A stretch of 64,000 nt of DNA, from NCBI GenBank assembly GCA_949744505.1, contig CATJXY010000043.1:62001-126000 (forward strand), given 5' to 3'. Below, piece by piece: positions 36,257-46,718 of this stretch (within the stretch, counting starts at the first letter, position 1; every line of letters begins with the position of its first letter). The notes beneath the pieces were generated by a model. That model saw nothing but the letters and a program-made list of their open reading frames with translations, did no database searches and was not told the DNA's origin. Position numbers and translations under genes: made by a program. This DNA is from an uncultured Erysipelotrichaceae bacterium (lineage in GTDB: Bacteria > Bacillota_I > Bacilli_A > Erysipelotrichales > Erysipelotrichaceae).

Positions 36257-36893
36257 CATGTTCTTTACGTTTATTATAAGAGTAAATACATCCGCAATAA
36301 TTTTGTTTATAAAGTCCATATTGGGAAGAAAGTTCTACAGAGCGATCCATCCCTTTTTTCTTTTTGAAATCCGAAAAGAAATAACGAGTATTTGGATATT
36401 TCCGTGAAAGTTTTTCACCAATTTCATTTAAAACTTCACTATTCTTTTGTCGTGAGATTGTCATGACTGTTGTGAAATAATCAAAATGATTTTTTTCTGC
36501 ATAAGCATAAGCTTCATCCATTCTTAAAGTATAACATAGTAGGCATCGCTTTCCACATTCCGGTTCATCTTTAAATGGCTTTAATTTTTCTGTATAAGCT
36601 TCATTATCATAGAATGGGATAATAAGTTTGATATTAGCATTTTTTTCTTTATTGAATATTTCAACATAGTGAATTAATTCATCTCTTCTTCGTTCATATT
36701 CAAAACGTGGATAAATATTAGAATTGTTATAATAAAGTGTAATATCAAATGCTTCAGTTAACCATTCCATGGGAAAACATGCACAAGGAGCACAACATGC
36801 ATGCATAAGAAGAGATGCTTTTTGATGATTTTCAAGAACTTTGTTTTTTTCATCAAATCCTTTTTGCCACCAATAGCTTTTTGGTCTATTCAT
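36249..36893 (-). CDS. queH: Epoxyqueuosine reductase QueH
   Basis: Reduces epoxyqueuosine to queuosine in tRNA. The 214-residue protein has the QueH cysteine pattern: [12 protein letters not shown] near the N-terminus, [16 protein letters not shown] in the middle, and a C-terminal [11 protein letters not shown]. These bind a [4Fe-4S] cluster and a second iron. I take the MNRPKSYWW start at 36893 (8-base overlap with queA); the frame extends to 36944. QueH replaces the unrelated cobalamin-dependent QueG. Third gene of the tgt-queA-queH operon. Confidence 0.92.
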   Translation of the reverse strand: MNRPKSYWWQKGFDEKNKVLENHQKASLLMHACCAPCACFPMEWLTEAFDITLYYNNSNIYPRFEYERRRDELIHYVEIFNKEKNANIKLIIPFYDNEAYTEKLKPFKDEPECGKRCLLCYTLRMDEAYAYAEKNHFDYFTTVMTISRQKNSEVLNEIGEKLSRKYPNTRYFFSDFKKKKGMDRSVELSSQYGLYKQNYCGCIYSYNKRKEHEK

Positions 36894-37914
36894 TGTTGAT
36901 GAACATACTATCTCCAAAAGAGAAGAATCGATATTGTCTATCAATTGCCTCTTGATAGGCTTTGAAGATATTTTCCTTTCCGGCGAGAGCGCATACCAAC
37001 ATAACCAAAGTTGATTTAGGTAAATGGAAGTTTGTAATCAAAGCATCAATTGCTTCGTATTTATATCCCGGATAAATGAAGATATCGGTTTCTTCTGTAC
37101 ACGCTTTAAATGTTCCGTATTTTTTCATGACAGATTCAAGGACACGAGTAGAAGTTGTACCAATTGCAATGATTCTTCTACCTTCTTTTTTAGCTAGATT
37201 TAATCTTGCAGCTGTTTCTTCATTCATAATAAAGAACTCAGAATGCATATGATGATCAAGAACTTCCTCTGTATCCATAGGCTTAAATGTACCTAGTCCA
37301 ATATGGAGAGTAACATCGAGTATTTCTACACCTTTTTTCTTAATTTTATCGAATAATTCTTCAGTAAAATGAAGACCTGCTGTTGGTGCGGCTGCACTTC
37401 CTTGAACTTTAGCATAGACGGTCTGATAACGTTCAGGATCTTCTAATTTTTCTTTAATATAAGGGGGAAGCGGCGTATTCCCTAATTTTTCCAATATTTC
37501 ATAAAAAATACCGTCATAGATCATTTTGAATTTGCGAATTCCTTTATCTTGAACTTCGACACATTGTGCCTTGAGCTCTCCTTCTCCAAATAAAATGATA
37601 GTATTTAACTTTACAACTTTGGCATTCCCTACTAAGCATTCCCAAATATCATTTTCTTGTTTTAGTAGCAGTACTTCAACATGAGCACCGGTACCTTCTT
37701 TTGTACCATAAAGCCGAGCAGGAATAACACGAGTATTATTTCGCACCAAGACATCTCCCGGTTTTAATTGATCAACAATGTCATAAAAATGACGATGCTC
37801 AATTTCACCACTGTTTTTATGTAAAATCAGTAATTTTGATTGGGTTCGATCATTTAGGGGAGTTTGCGCAATTAATTCTTTTGGTAAATCAAAATCAAAT
37901 TCACTTGTTTTCAT
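36886..37914 (-). CDS. queA: tRNA preQ1-34 S-adenosylmethionine ribosyltransferase-isomerase
   Basis: Adds the epoxycyclopentanediol from SAM to preQ1 in tRNA, giving epoxyqueuosine. The 342-residue protein is the usual length and starts [17 protein letters not shown]. It has [22 protein letters not shown] and [27 protein letters not shown] precedes the chosen start at 37914; the frame is open to 37968. One base separates it from tgt. Confidence 0.96.
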   Translation of the reverse strand: MKTSEFDFDLPKELIAQTPLNDRTQSKLLILHKNSGEIEHRHFYDIVDQLKPGDVLVRNNTRVIPARLYGTKEGTGAHVEVLLLKQENDIWECLVGNAKVVKLNTIILFGEGELKAQCVEVQDKGIRKFKMIYDGIFYEILEKLGNTPLPPYIKEKLEDPERYQTVYAKVQGSAAAPTAGLHFTEELFDKIKKKGVEILDVTLHIGLGTFKPMDTEEVLDHHMHSEFFIMNEETAARLNLAKKEGRRIIAIGTTSTRVLESVMKKYGTFKACTEETDIFIYPGYKYEAIDALITNFHLPKSTLVMLVCALAGKENIFKAYQEAIDRQYRFFSFGDSMFINNE

Positions 37915-37915
37915 A

Positions 37916-39427
<1,512 letters not shown>

Positions 39428-39440
39428 ATGAAATTGTTGT

Positions 39441-39468
39441 TTGAAAAGGATAAAAGGATTGATACAAT
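39441..39468 (+). promoter_or_regulatory. Promoter of the lipid kinase gene
   Basis: TTGAAA, a 16-base spacer and TACAAT. Confidence 0.65.
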
Positions 39469-39498
39469 ATAGGAGAGTTAGAAGGAATAAAATAGGTT

Positions 39499-40383
39499 AT
39501 GAAGAAATGTTTATTGATTATCAATCCTGCATCGGGACAAAAGAAAATAAAAAGAAAAGCGGTTGATATTTTAGAGATTTTTAATCGTCACGATTGGGAA
39601 GTGAAGGCCTTTGCCACATTGAAGAGAAAAGATGCAAAGAATATTGTAGAGAAACATGGAAGTGAAGCCGATGTAATTGTTTGTTGTGGTGGAGATGGAA
39701 CATTGAATGAAGTGACTGATGCTGTTTATCATAGTGGATTATCTTGTCCTATTGGTTATATTCCGTGTGGAACAACGAATGATTTTGCAAGTAGTATGAG
39801 TATTCCTTTAGAAATTGAAGCGGCGGCTAGGATGATTGTAAACGGAAAAGAATATCAACGGGATATCGGATTATTTAATAATCAGGTTTTTACTTATATC
39901 GCATCTTTTGGAATCTTTTCTGATGCATCTTATAATGCACCGCAATCAATAAAAAATTTATTGGGTGGATTGGCATATATTTTAGAGGGAGTAAAAGATG
40001 TTGTTTCCATAAAAAGTATTCATACTCGAATTGAAGCAGATGATTCTATATTTGAAGACGATTTTTTGTTTGGTGCTATATGTAATACAACATCGATTGG
40101 AGGAATTTTAAAATTAAATAAAGGTAATGTCATTTTTAATGACGGGAAAATGGAAGTTTTATTGATCAAGATGCCTAATAATCCGGTTGCATTAAGAAAT
40201 CTTTTGTTTCATTTGAGAAAAGCAGATTTTAATGATGAACATATTTTGTTTTTGCAAGCTTCTGAAATTAAAATAACGACCGTGGGGGATACTGCTTACA
40301 CTTGTGATGGAGAATTTGCGGGAATATTTAAAGAAGTTTTTATTTATGTCAAACAAAATGGAATTACTTTATTAGTTGAATAA
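39499..40383 (+). CDS. Diacylglycerol kinase-family lipid kinase (DagK/YegS type)
   Basis: The 294-residue protein has the DAGK catalytic start LLIINPASGQKKIKR, the nucleotide loop VCCGGDGTLNEV near residue 58 and IPCGTTNDFASSM near 90. It phosphorylates diacylglycerol or a related lipid at the inner membrane face, recycling lipid released by lipoteichoic acid synthesis. AGAAGGAAT precedes the ATG. Confidence 0.93.
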   Translation: MKKCLLIINPASGQKKIKRKAVDILEIFNRHDWEVKAFATLKRKDAKNIVEKHGSEADVIVCCGGDGTLNEVTDAVYHSGLSCPIGYIPCGTTNDFASSMSIPLEIEAAARMIVNGKEYQRDIGLFNNQVFTYIASFGIFSDASYNAPQSIKNLLGGLAYILEGVKDVVSIKSIHTRIEADDSIFEDDFLFGAICNTTSIGGILKLNKGNVIFNDGKMEVLLIKMPNNPVALRNLLFHLRKADFNDEHILFLQASEIKITTVGDTAYTCDGEFAGIFKEVFIYVKQNGITLLVE

Positions 40384-40388
40384 GAAAT

Positions 40389-40417
40389 TTGATATTCATT
40401 TTTAAAAAGTGTATAAT
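40389..40417 (+). promoter_or_regulatory. Promoter of the PH-like membrane protein gene
   Basis: TTGATA, a 17-base spacer and TATAAT. Confidence 0.8.
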
Positions 40418-40437
40418 GGCAATGTGAGGATGTCATT

Positions 40438-40881
40438 ATGCGGTCAAAAGTACTTAAAAAAAGAAATATTCCTAAGAATGTGACCATAATCAAGAAGGTG
40501 ACATTAAAACCGGTTTTTTTGTTGAGTATACCTATTGTTATTTCGGCGGCAATTTTAGTTTTTACATCCATTACAATACTGGGACTTTCATTATTGGGAT
40601 TGACATCGTTTTTCTTTTTTATTTTACCTAATCATGTGTTGTTTGAGATGACAGAAGAGTTTCTGGTACTTTATAATTGTAAATCAAAAGATGAGTGTAC
40701 TCTAATCTACTGGGATGAAATTATGAATTATGAATACCGTTATAATAAAACAGGTGCAGATATTTTAATTATTACGATGGAGGATGGAACGATTTATACA
40801 AGTGAATGTTTTAGTAGAAATTCGATAATATTATCTTTTAATCAATTTATACCAAATAAAGAAATAAGAAAAAACAAATAG
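40438..40881 (+). CDS. Two-helix membrane protein with a PH-like C-terminal domain
   Basis: The 147-residue protein has two hydrophobic helices (about residues 25-65) followed by a soluble beta-rich domain (VLYNCKSKDECTLIYWDEI...ILIITMEDGTIYTS). That arrangement is like bacterial PH-domain or YcxB-type membrane proteins. GAGGAT precedes the ATG. Function unknown; 13 bases separate it from the ArsR regulator gene. Confidence 0.62.
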   Translation: MRSKVLKKRNIPKNVTIIKKVTLKPVFLLSIPIVISAAILVFTSITILGLSLLGLTSFFFFILPNHVLFEMTEEFLVLYNCKSKDECTLIYWDEIMNYEYRYNKTGADILIITMEDGTIYTSECFSRNSIILSFNQFIPNKEIRKNK

Positions 40882-40894
40882 AGGGGAGAAGGTT

Positions 40895-41248
40895 ATGGCT
40901 AGATTAGAATGTTGTAAAGATAAAACAGTACATATGGAAGTTGTGAATCAAATTCATTCGAAAATGTTCAGTAACGAGGAATTTGAGGACATGAGCATGT
41001 TGTTTAAAATGTTTGCAGATGCAACAAGACTTAAAATCATGAAGGCTCTTCTTGAACATGAAATGTGTGTCTGTGATTTGGCAGAACTATTAAACATGAC
41101 CCATTCTGCTATTTCACACCAATTAGCATCACTAAAAAAAATGCGCCTTGTGCGCTCAAGTAAAGTAGGGAAAAACGTTTACTATAATCTTGCTGATGAA
41201 CATATTGAGCAAATAATTTCAACAGCATATATTCATGTAAAAGAATAG
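40895..41248 (+). CDS. ArsR/SmtB-family metal-sensing repressor
   Basis: The 117-residue winged-helix protein (LLNMTHSAISHQLASLKKM) carries two metal-site signatures. One is CVCDLAELL in helix 3 together with N-terminal ECC, as in CadC. The other is DEH...H..E at the C-terminus, fitting the alpha-5 zinc site D-x-H-x10-H-x2-E. It should derepress on Cd/Pb/Zn or similar. No metal efflux pump is adjacent; the next gene, 37 bases on, is an FMN oxidase. AGGGGAGAAGG precedes the ATG. Confidence 0.9.
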   Translation: MARLECCKDKTVHMEVVNQIHSKMFSNEEFEDMSMLFKMFADATRLKIMKALLEHEMCVCDLAELLNMTHSAISHQLASLKKMRLVRSSKVGKNVYYNLADEHIEQIISTAYIHVKE

Positions 41249-41285
41249 ATTAGATAAAATGAATAAAGAAAAGGGAGGAAAGGTT

Positions 41286-42305
41286 ATGAATTGGAATGAA
41301 GTAATTGAAAATGCAAAGGGAAAGGCAGTTAAATGTCGATTTTGTCCTGAATGTAATGGAATAGCATGTAAAGGTCAGATTCCGGGATTAGGTGGAAAAG
41401 GTAGCGGATCATCTTTTATCCGAAATGTTGAAAAGTTAAAAGAAGTTAGAATTAATTTAGATGTTTTAGCAGAGAATCGACCGATTGATACATCAAGTAC
41501 ATTGTTCTCTTATCCTGTTTCTTTGCCTGTCTTTATTGCTCCGATTGCGGGAATCAAGAACAATTATGGAGCAGAATTAAGCGAATCGGATTATACCGAA
41601 GCAGTAGTAAAAGGAGCAATTGATGCCGGAACACTTGCATTTTGTGGTGATGGTGTAAATCCAAATATGTTTTTTGAACCGGTAGATATCATTCAGAAAT
41701 ATGACGGGCTGGGAATTTGTACAATTAAGCCATGGAGTCAAGGTGGTATTGATGAGAGAATTAATTACATAAAGGATAAGAAAATTTTTGCTTTGGCGAG
41801 TGATGTAGATGCAGCAGGTTTGCCACTTCTTAGAAATGCTCCGTTTCCGGTAGAAAATAAAAGCGTAGAAGCTTTGGCTAAGTTGAAAAAACAAGCACAA
41901 GTTCCTTTTATCGTTAAAGGAGTCATGACCGTTGAAGGTGCTTTGAAAGCATTAGAAGCGGGAGCTGACGCAATTGTGGTTTCTAATCATGGCGGACGTG
42001 TTTTAGATGATTGTTTAGCAACCATTGAGGTACTTCCAAACATTAAGAAAACGGTTGGAGATAAAATGACTATTTTAGTGGATGGCGGATTTAGAAGTGG
42101 AAAAGATGTTTTTAAAGCTCTTGCACTGGGTGCAGATGGTGTTTTGATTGGAAGACCAATCGGACTTGCTGCTATTGGAAATCATGCAGAAGGGGTTACT
42201 TTTTATTTGAAAAAAATTCAGTCTGAGCTTGCTGAAACAATGATCATGACGGGATGTAATAAAATTTCAGATATTTCAGAAAAATGCGTTACTGTTCTGA
42301 AATAA
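41286..42305 (+). CDS. FMN-dependent alpha-hydroxy-acid oxidising protein
   Basis: The 339-residue TIM-barrel flavoprotein is related to lactate oxidase and L-lactate dehydrogenase LldD. Signatures are FIAPIAGIK, PFIVKGVMTVEGA (FMN lysine), catalytic VVSNHGGRVLDD and ILVDGGFRSGKDVFKAL. The N-terminus has an unusual cysteine set, CRFCPECNGIACKG. It is shorter than LldD. The frame is open from 41259, but AGGGAGG fixes the ATG at 41286. Substrate could be lactate or another 2-hydroxy acid. Confidence 0.85.
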   Translation: MNWNEVIENAKGKAVKCRFCPECNGIACKGQIPGLGGKGSGSSFIRNVEKLKEVRINLDVLAENRPIDTSSTLFSYPVSLPVFIAPIAGIKNNYGAELSESDYTEAVVKGAIDAGTLAFCGDGVNPNMFFEPVDIIQKYDGLGICTIKPWSQGGIDERINYIKDKKIFALASDVDAAGLPLLRNAPFPVENKSVEALAKLKKQAQVPFIVKGVMTVEGALKALEAGADAIVVSNHGGRVLDDCLATIEVLPNIKKTVGDKMTILVDGGFRSGKDVFKALALGADGVLIGRPIGLAAIGNHAEGVTFYLKKIQSELAETMIMTGCNKISDISEKCVTVLK

Positions 42306-42317
42306 ATGTTGTTCTTC

Positions 42318-42346
42318 TTTACATGATAGAAGCAATCAGCTATAAT
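42318..42346 (+). promoter_or_regulatory. Promoter of the pyrophosphatase-like gene
   Basis: TTTACA, a 17-base spacer and TATAAT. Confidence 0.78.
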
Positions 42347-42372
42347 TAAGTACACTGGAAGTGAGGGAGTTT

Positions 42373-42759
42373 ATGTCAGAATATGAAAATAATGCCTATT
42401 TTTGGCAAAAAGCAGATACTTTGTATCTATCTTCAAAAATTAATTTAACAAAGAAAAAAGGCGAACCTCATACGACTTATAAAAATTTGAAATATCCTGT
42501 TGATTTTGGATTTTTATCTGAAACCGGCTCGGAAGGAAATGAAATAGAAGTCTTTATAGGATCAAAAGTAGTTTATAGTGTTGATTCAATGTTAATTGGT
42601 GCAGATATTTTAGAAAAATCAATTACAGTGAAGTTGTTATTAGGATGTACGCCGGAAGAAGAGTATGCTATTTTAGATTTTATGAATAAGACGGAATTTC
42701 AAAAAACGGTGTTGCTTCATCGTGGAAAAGATATCCCAAATTGGGCAATCACTGATTAG
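42373..42759 (+). CDS. Small inorganic pyrophosphatase-like protein
   Basis: The 128-residue protein resembles type I pyrophosphatases around KYPVDFGFL, but it is short and lacks the usual run of metal-binding aspartates, so activity is doubtful. GAGGGAG fixes the ATG at 42373 rather than the GTG at 42361. A true CBS-type pyrophosphatase is encoded at 59266. Might bind rather than cleave pyrophosphate or nucleotides (inference). Confidence 0.6.
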   Translation: MSEYENNAYFWQKADTLYLSSKINLTKKKGEPHTTYKNLKYPVDFGFLSETGSEGNEIEVFIGSKVVYSVDSMLIGADILEKSITVKLLLGCTPEEEYAILDFMNKTEFQKTVLLHRGKDIPNWAITD

Positions 42760-42773
42760 AATGCAAGTTAAAG

Positions 42774-42812
42774 AGTATTTTCGGTAATTTATATGGAAAT
42801 ACTTTTTATTTT
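42774..42812 (+). terminator. Terminator after the pyrophosphatase-like gene
   Basis: AGTATTTTC and GGAAATACT pair with one G-U, followed by TTTTATTTTT. Confidence 0.8.
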
Positions 42813-42863
42813 TGAATGAATATTGTAAAATACCAAATAATAGAATTGAAAGGATTGAATAAG

Positions 42864-43334
42864 ATGAAAAAGTTATGTAAAATTTTAGCAATTATGTTAG
42901 TTGCGGTATTTGTAATGCAGGGATGTTCCCAAAAGAAGTCACAAGCAAAAGAAGTTGATTTGCATGAACTGCTTACGTCTATTACGGAAAGAGAAAATAT
43001 GCCTTCAATGATGGAGGTAGAAGCAGATATTTTAACAGATATGTATTATTTCAGTAGTGAAGATGCAAAGCAATATGCAATTGCAATGCCATTGATGAAT
43101 GTACAAGCAACAGAAATTATTTTGGTTGAAGCAAATGAAGGTCATCTTGATGATGTAAAAGCAGGAATCGAGAAGAGATTACAAAACTTGGATGAATTAT
43201 GGAGTCGTTATTTGCCGGATCAGTATGAGCTGGTGAAAAATGCACAAACTATTGAAGTAGGAAATTACTATTGTGTAATTATTGCAGAAGATGCGCAAGA
43301 ACTTGCAAAAAGTGTAAAAGAAGCATTACAATAG
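42864..43334 (+). CDS. DUF4358-type lipoprotein
   Basis: The 156-residue lipoprotein has signal peptide and lipobox VFVMQGCSQ (Cys22). The body, with DMYYFSSEDAKQYA and a repeated helix/strand pattern, matches what I know of DUF4358. AAAGGA precedes the ATG at 42864; the frame is open from 42816. DUF4358 lipoproteins commonly adjoin MBOAT and DHHW genes in clostridia-like genomes, as here, which suggests a role in surface O-acylation or its assembly. Confidence 0.82.
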   Translation: MKKLCKILAIMLVAVFVMQGCSQKKSQAKEVDLHELLTSITERENMPSMMEVEADILTDMYYFSSEDAKQYAIAMPLMNVQATEIILVEANEGHLDDVKAGIEKRLQNLDELWSRYLPDQYELVKNAQTIEVGNYYCVIIAEDAQELAKSVKEALQ

Positions 43335-43359
43335 AAAGAAGATAGAAAGGGGTGCTGTT

Positions 43360-43386
43360 ATGATACAGTCAGGTGAAAAACAATGA
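43360..43386 (+). CDS. Eight-residue mini-ORF coupled to the MBOAT gene
   Basis: ATG ATA CAG TCA GGT GAA AAA CAA TGA follows a good GAAAGGGG ribosome site at about 43344-43351. Its stop overlaps the MBOAT start as ATGA. It may only couple translation; a functional peptide is not implied. Confidence 0.35.
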   Translation: MIQSGEKQ

Positions 43387-44777
43387 TTTTCAGCAGCATC
43401 CTTTTTCTTTTTACTTATTTTCTTTTAGTTTTGGGAATTTATTATTGTGTCCCGATTCATTTTAGAAATCTGATTTTATTGATAGCAAGTCTTTTATTTT
43501 ATGCATGGGGAGAACCGATTTATGTGTTTATCATGGTTTTTTCCATGGTTTTTGACTATTTTAATGGATACATGGTCAATAAATATGCTGAGAAAAGGGA
43601 AATTGCAAGAAAGTTTGTGTTACTATCTGTTGTTGGTAATTTGGCAATTTTAGGATTTTTTAAATATTATGATTTTATTGCAACAAATCTTATTTCGTTG
43701 GGAATCAATTGGTTAAAACCATTAAATTTAGCGTTACCAATCGGAATCTCTTTTTATACATTCCAAACCATGTCCTATCCGATTGATGTTTATCGTAAAT
43801 CAGCGTCAGTTCAAAAAAATATGATTTCATTCGGGACGTATGTGACATTATTTCCGCAATTAGTTGCCGGACCTATTGTACGTTACAAAGATATTTCTGA
43901 TCAGTTAGATAACCGAAAAGAGAATGTAGACCAATTTTATGACGGAATCTTGTATTTTACAAGAGGATTGGCTAAGAAAGTTCTTTTGGCAAACGGTATC
44001 GGATCGTTGAGCGATATGATATTTAAAATGGATTTTTCAAGCATTTCTATGATGACCATGTGGTTAGGAGCAATGGCGTTTGCTTTTCAGATTTATTTTG
44101 ATTTTAGCGGTTATAGTGAAATGGCAATTGGTTTAGGAAAAATGTTTGGATTTGATTTTCCGGAAAATTTCAATTATCCATATATTTCTAAATCGATTAC
44201 GGAATTTTGGCGCCGTTGGCATATTTCTTTATCAACATGGTTCAGAGATTATGTTTATATTCCTTTAGGAGGAAATAGAAAAGGGAAATTAATAACATTT
44301 CGGAATATTTTTATCGTATGGGCATTAACTGGATTTTGGCATGGAGCCAGTTGGAATTTTCTTCTTTGGGGAATCTATTTTGGCACAATTTTAATGTTAG
44401 AAAAATCATTTTTATTAAAGGTGTTAGAAAAACTTCCGGTATTTATTCAACATATTTATGCTTTGATTTTAATACTGATAGGATGGATTATCTTTTCGAT
44501 TACGGAAGTAGCGAATATACCAAATGCACTTTTTGGATTGATTCGTTTTACAAATATATTTGATCAATCTACTTTATGGTATTTATCAAATTATGGTGTA
44601 TTATTAATTATTTGTTTATTATGTAGTACACCACTATTTTCAAAATTGATGGGAAAAATCAAAAATGAAAATGTTCGTATGGGTTTATCTCTATTTCTTA
44701 TAATGATAGCACTTGTTTTGTGTGTGGCATATCTTGTCGATGCAAGTTACAATCCATTTTTATACTTTAGATTTTAG
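43383..44777 (+). CDS. MBOAT-family O-acyltransferase (AlgI/DltB/PatA-like)
   Basis: The 464-residue membrane protein has many helices and the two MBOAT marks FWRRWHISLSTWFRDYVYIPLGG (motif shown in part) and the catalytic histidine in TGFWHGASWNF. It passes acyl or acetyl groups across the membrane to an outer acceptor such as a wall polymer or exopolysaccharide. It is followed by a DHHW partner 12 bases downstream. Confidence 0.93.
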   Translation: MIFSSILFLFTYFLLVLGIYYCVPIHFRNLILLIASLLFYAWGEPIYVFIMVFSMVFDYFNGYMVNKYAEKREIARKFVLLSVVGNLAILGFFKYYDFIATNLISLGINWLKPLNLALPIGISFYTFQTMSYPIDVYRKSASVQKNMISFGTYVTLFPQLVAGPIVRYKDISDQLDNRKENVDQFYDGILYFTRGLAKKVLLANGIGSLSDMIFKMDFSSISMMTMWLGAMAFAFQIYFDFSGYSEMAIGLGKMFGFDFPENFNYPYISKSITEFWRRWHISLSTWFRDYVYIPLGGNRKGKLITFRNIFIVWALTGFWHGASWNFLLWGIYFGTILMLEKSFLLKVLEKLPVFIQHIYALILILIGWIIFSITEVANIPNALFGLIRFTNIFDQSTLWYLSNYGVLLIICLLCSTPLFSKLMGKIKNENVRMGLSLFLIMIALVLCVAYLVDASYNPFLYFRF

Positions 44778-44789
44778 GAGGTGAAGAAG

Positions 44790-45902
44790 ATGAAAAGAAA
44801 AATACAAAAACTGACAATCGGTTGTTTTTTGTCATTTCTGTTGTTTTTTTCTGTTCTTCATATTTTGCTTCCTGACACGGGATTTTCTCCTAATGAAAAT
44901 CGATATCTAGAAAAAATGCCTGTTTTCGATTTTTCAACAGTTGTTTCAGGAAAGTTTATGTCGCAATTCACAGATTATGTCCAGGATCAATTTCCTTTTC
45001 GGGATATGTGGATTTCTTTGAAAGCAGCAAGTGAACTTATTTTAAATAAGAAAGTAAATAATGGGATTTATGTGACGGAGAACGCATTAATTACACAGTT
45101 TGAAGAAGTCGACTTGAACCAAATAAAGAAGAATACCAAATACATTAACCAATTCTCACAGGATTTAAAAATACCTGTTTGGGTGATGATTGTACCAACT
45201 ATTGCGGAAATTTATCCGGAGAATCTCCCGAAATACAATCTAGAAGTAAGTCAAAAAGAGCTGGTTGATATGATCAAAGGGGATTTGAATGAGAATATTC
45301 ATTTTATTTCGCTTTTAGAAACATTGTATCTCCATAAAGATGAACCTTTATATTTTATGACAGATCATCATTGGACTATGCGAGGAGCTTACTATGGCTA
45401 TCAAGCTTTTATGCAAGAAAAGGGATTAGAACAAGGAAGCTTGAAAGAGTATGAACAAAAAGTAGTAAGTGAAAATTTTAAAGGTACATCGTATTCATCA
45501 AGTGGTGTATTTTGGCATCCTGGAGATAGAATAGAGGTTTTTACCAAGCCTGAGTTTGAAAACGTAAGTATGGAAGCAGATGGGAAAAAGTATGACTCAA
45601 TGTTTGTGACTGAAAATCTTGAATTAAAAGATCAATATACGTATTTTCTTGACGGAAATCATGCATTAACTTATTTAAACTCCGCAGAAGGGGAAGGAAC
45701 TTTGCTTGTAATAAAAGATAGTTATGCACATGATTTTGCTCCATATTTAACTGAAAACTATAAAAAAGTCATTTTAGTTGATCTTCGTTATTATAAGCTT
45801 CCTGTTTCTGATTTAATTGAACAGGAGGACATTGATGAAATACTTATTCTTTACAATATAGAAAATTATGCAGAAGATACAAATTTGATGTTTCTTGAAT
45901 AG
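44790..45902 (+). CDS. DHHW-family protein (AlgJ/AlgX-like SGNH-type acyltransferase partner)
   Basis: The 370-residue protein has an N-terminal membrane anchor (about 8-28) and an outer catalytic domain. It has the TDHHWTMRGAY motif near residue 195 and a late KDSYAHDF that resembles the SGNH serine block. With the MBOAT protein it should complete O-acylation of an extracellular polymer. TAGGAGG places the start at the ATG at 44790 rather than the GTG at 44781. Confidence 0.87.
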   Translation: MKRKIQKLTIGCFLSFLLFFSVLHILLPDTGFSPNENRYLEKMPVFDFSTVVSGKFMSQFTDYVQDQFPFRDMWISLKAASELILNKKVNNGIYVTENALITQFEEVDLNQIKKNTKYINQFSQDLKIPVWVMIVPTIAEIYPENLPKYNLEVSQKELVDMIKGDLNENIHFISLLETLYLHKDEPLYFMTDHHWTMRGAYYGYQAFMQEKGLEQGSLKEYEQKVVSENFKGTSYSSSGVFWHPGDRIEVFTKPEFENVSMEADGKKYDSMFVTENLELKDQYTYFLDGNHALTYLNSAEGEGTLLVIKDSYAHDFAPYLTENYKKVILVDLRYYKLPVSDLIEQEDIDEILILYNIENYAEDTNLMFLE

Positions 45903-45916
45903 AGAGGATCTTTAAC

Positions 45917-46714
45917 TTGATAAAAAAAGGAATACGAATTTTTCAAAAGTTTAATAGTGCAGAAGGCGTGATGTTCACGGCTTCTTTTGCATATTCTTTG
46001 CTATTGGCATTGGCTCCTATTCTTACAATTTTTGTCATTGCTTTTCAAGTTACATTGGATTTGAATACGATTACGGATTTTTTGGTTCGATATATTCCAG
46101 AAGAATTTGTAATTCCATTTGTAAATTATTTGGAAAGCCAATCATTTTCGGGTTTATTATCTTTGATCATGCTGCTTGCTGCCAGTGTTTATATTGCTTC
46201 TAAAAGTGTATATTCATTTTTGTTGATTTCTACTAAGGAAGATGAAATAGAATATGAAACAATCTTTTTGCGAATTCTTTCTGTTCTTTTATTTATCTTG
46301 ATGATTGTTTTTGTTACGTTCTTATTAATAGTGAGACAGAAAGTTTTTCAATTTCAAAATATTGGTTCGTTTTTATTGTTATTAATATCGTTAGCTTTAT
46401 TTTATAGATTACTTTCATTTCGCCAATATCCGCTTTATACTTATTTGATTGGAGGACTATTCAGCTCTGTTTCTTTAAGTTTATTAGGGAAGTTTTTTTT
46501 CTTTATTGTGGATCATTTTACTTTATATGAAACAAAGTATGGGCCATTGTCTTCGCTTGTTATTTTACTTTTAAGTTGTTACATCATTTCGTGTATTATT
46601 TATTTGGGATATTGTATCATTCATAGTTTAATTGAAGACCCTAAAAAGGTTCCTTTGACAAGACATGTTCATTCATTCTATAATACTTTTAATTCATTGT
46701 TTAAAAGAAGGTGA
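45917..46714 (+). CDS. YihY/BrkB-family membrane protein
   Basis: The 265-residue protein has six hydrophobic segments and the family start region GVMFTASFAYSLLLALAP. The best start is a TTG (45917), which keeps the conserved N-terminal helix; GAGAGGA lies upstream. Function unproven (once mis-called RNase BN). Four bases separate its stop from the rRNA methyltransferase start. Confidence 0.82.
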   Translation: MIKKGIRIFQKFNSAEGVMFTASFAYSLLLALAPILTIFVIAFQVTLDLNTITDFLVRYIPEEFVIPFVNYLESQSFSGLLSLIMLLAASVYIASKSVYSFLLISTKEDEIEYETIFLRILSVLLFILMIVFVTFLLIVRQKVFQFQNIGSFLLLLISLALFYRLLSFRQYPLYTYLIGGLFSSVSLSLLGKFFFFIVDHFTLYETKYGPLSSLVILLLSCYIISCIIYLGYCIIHSLIEDPKKVPLTRHVHSFYNTFNSLFKRR

Positions 46715-46718
46715 AAGA

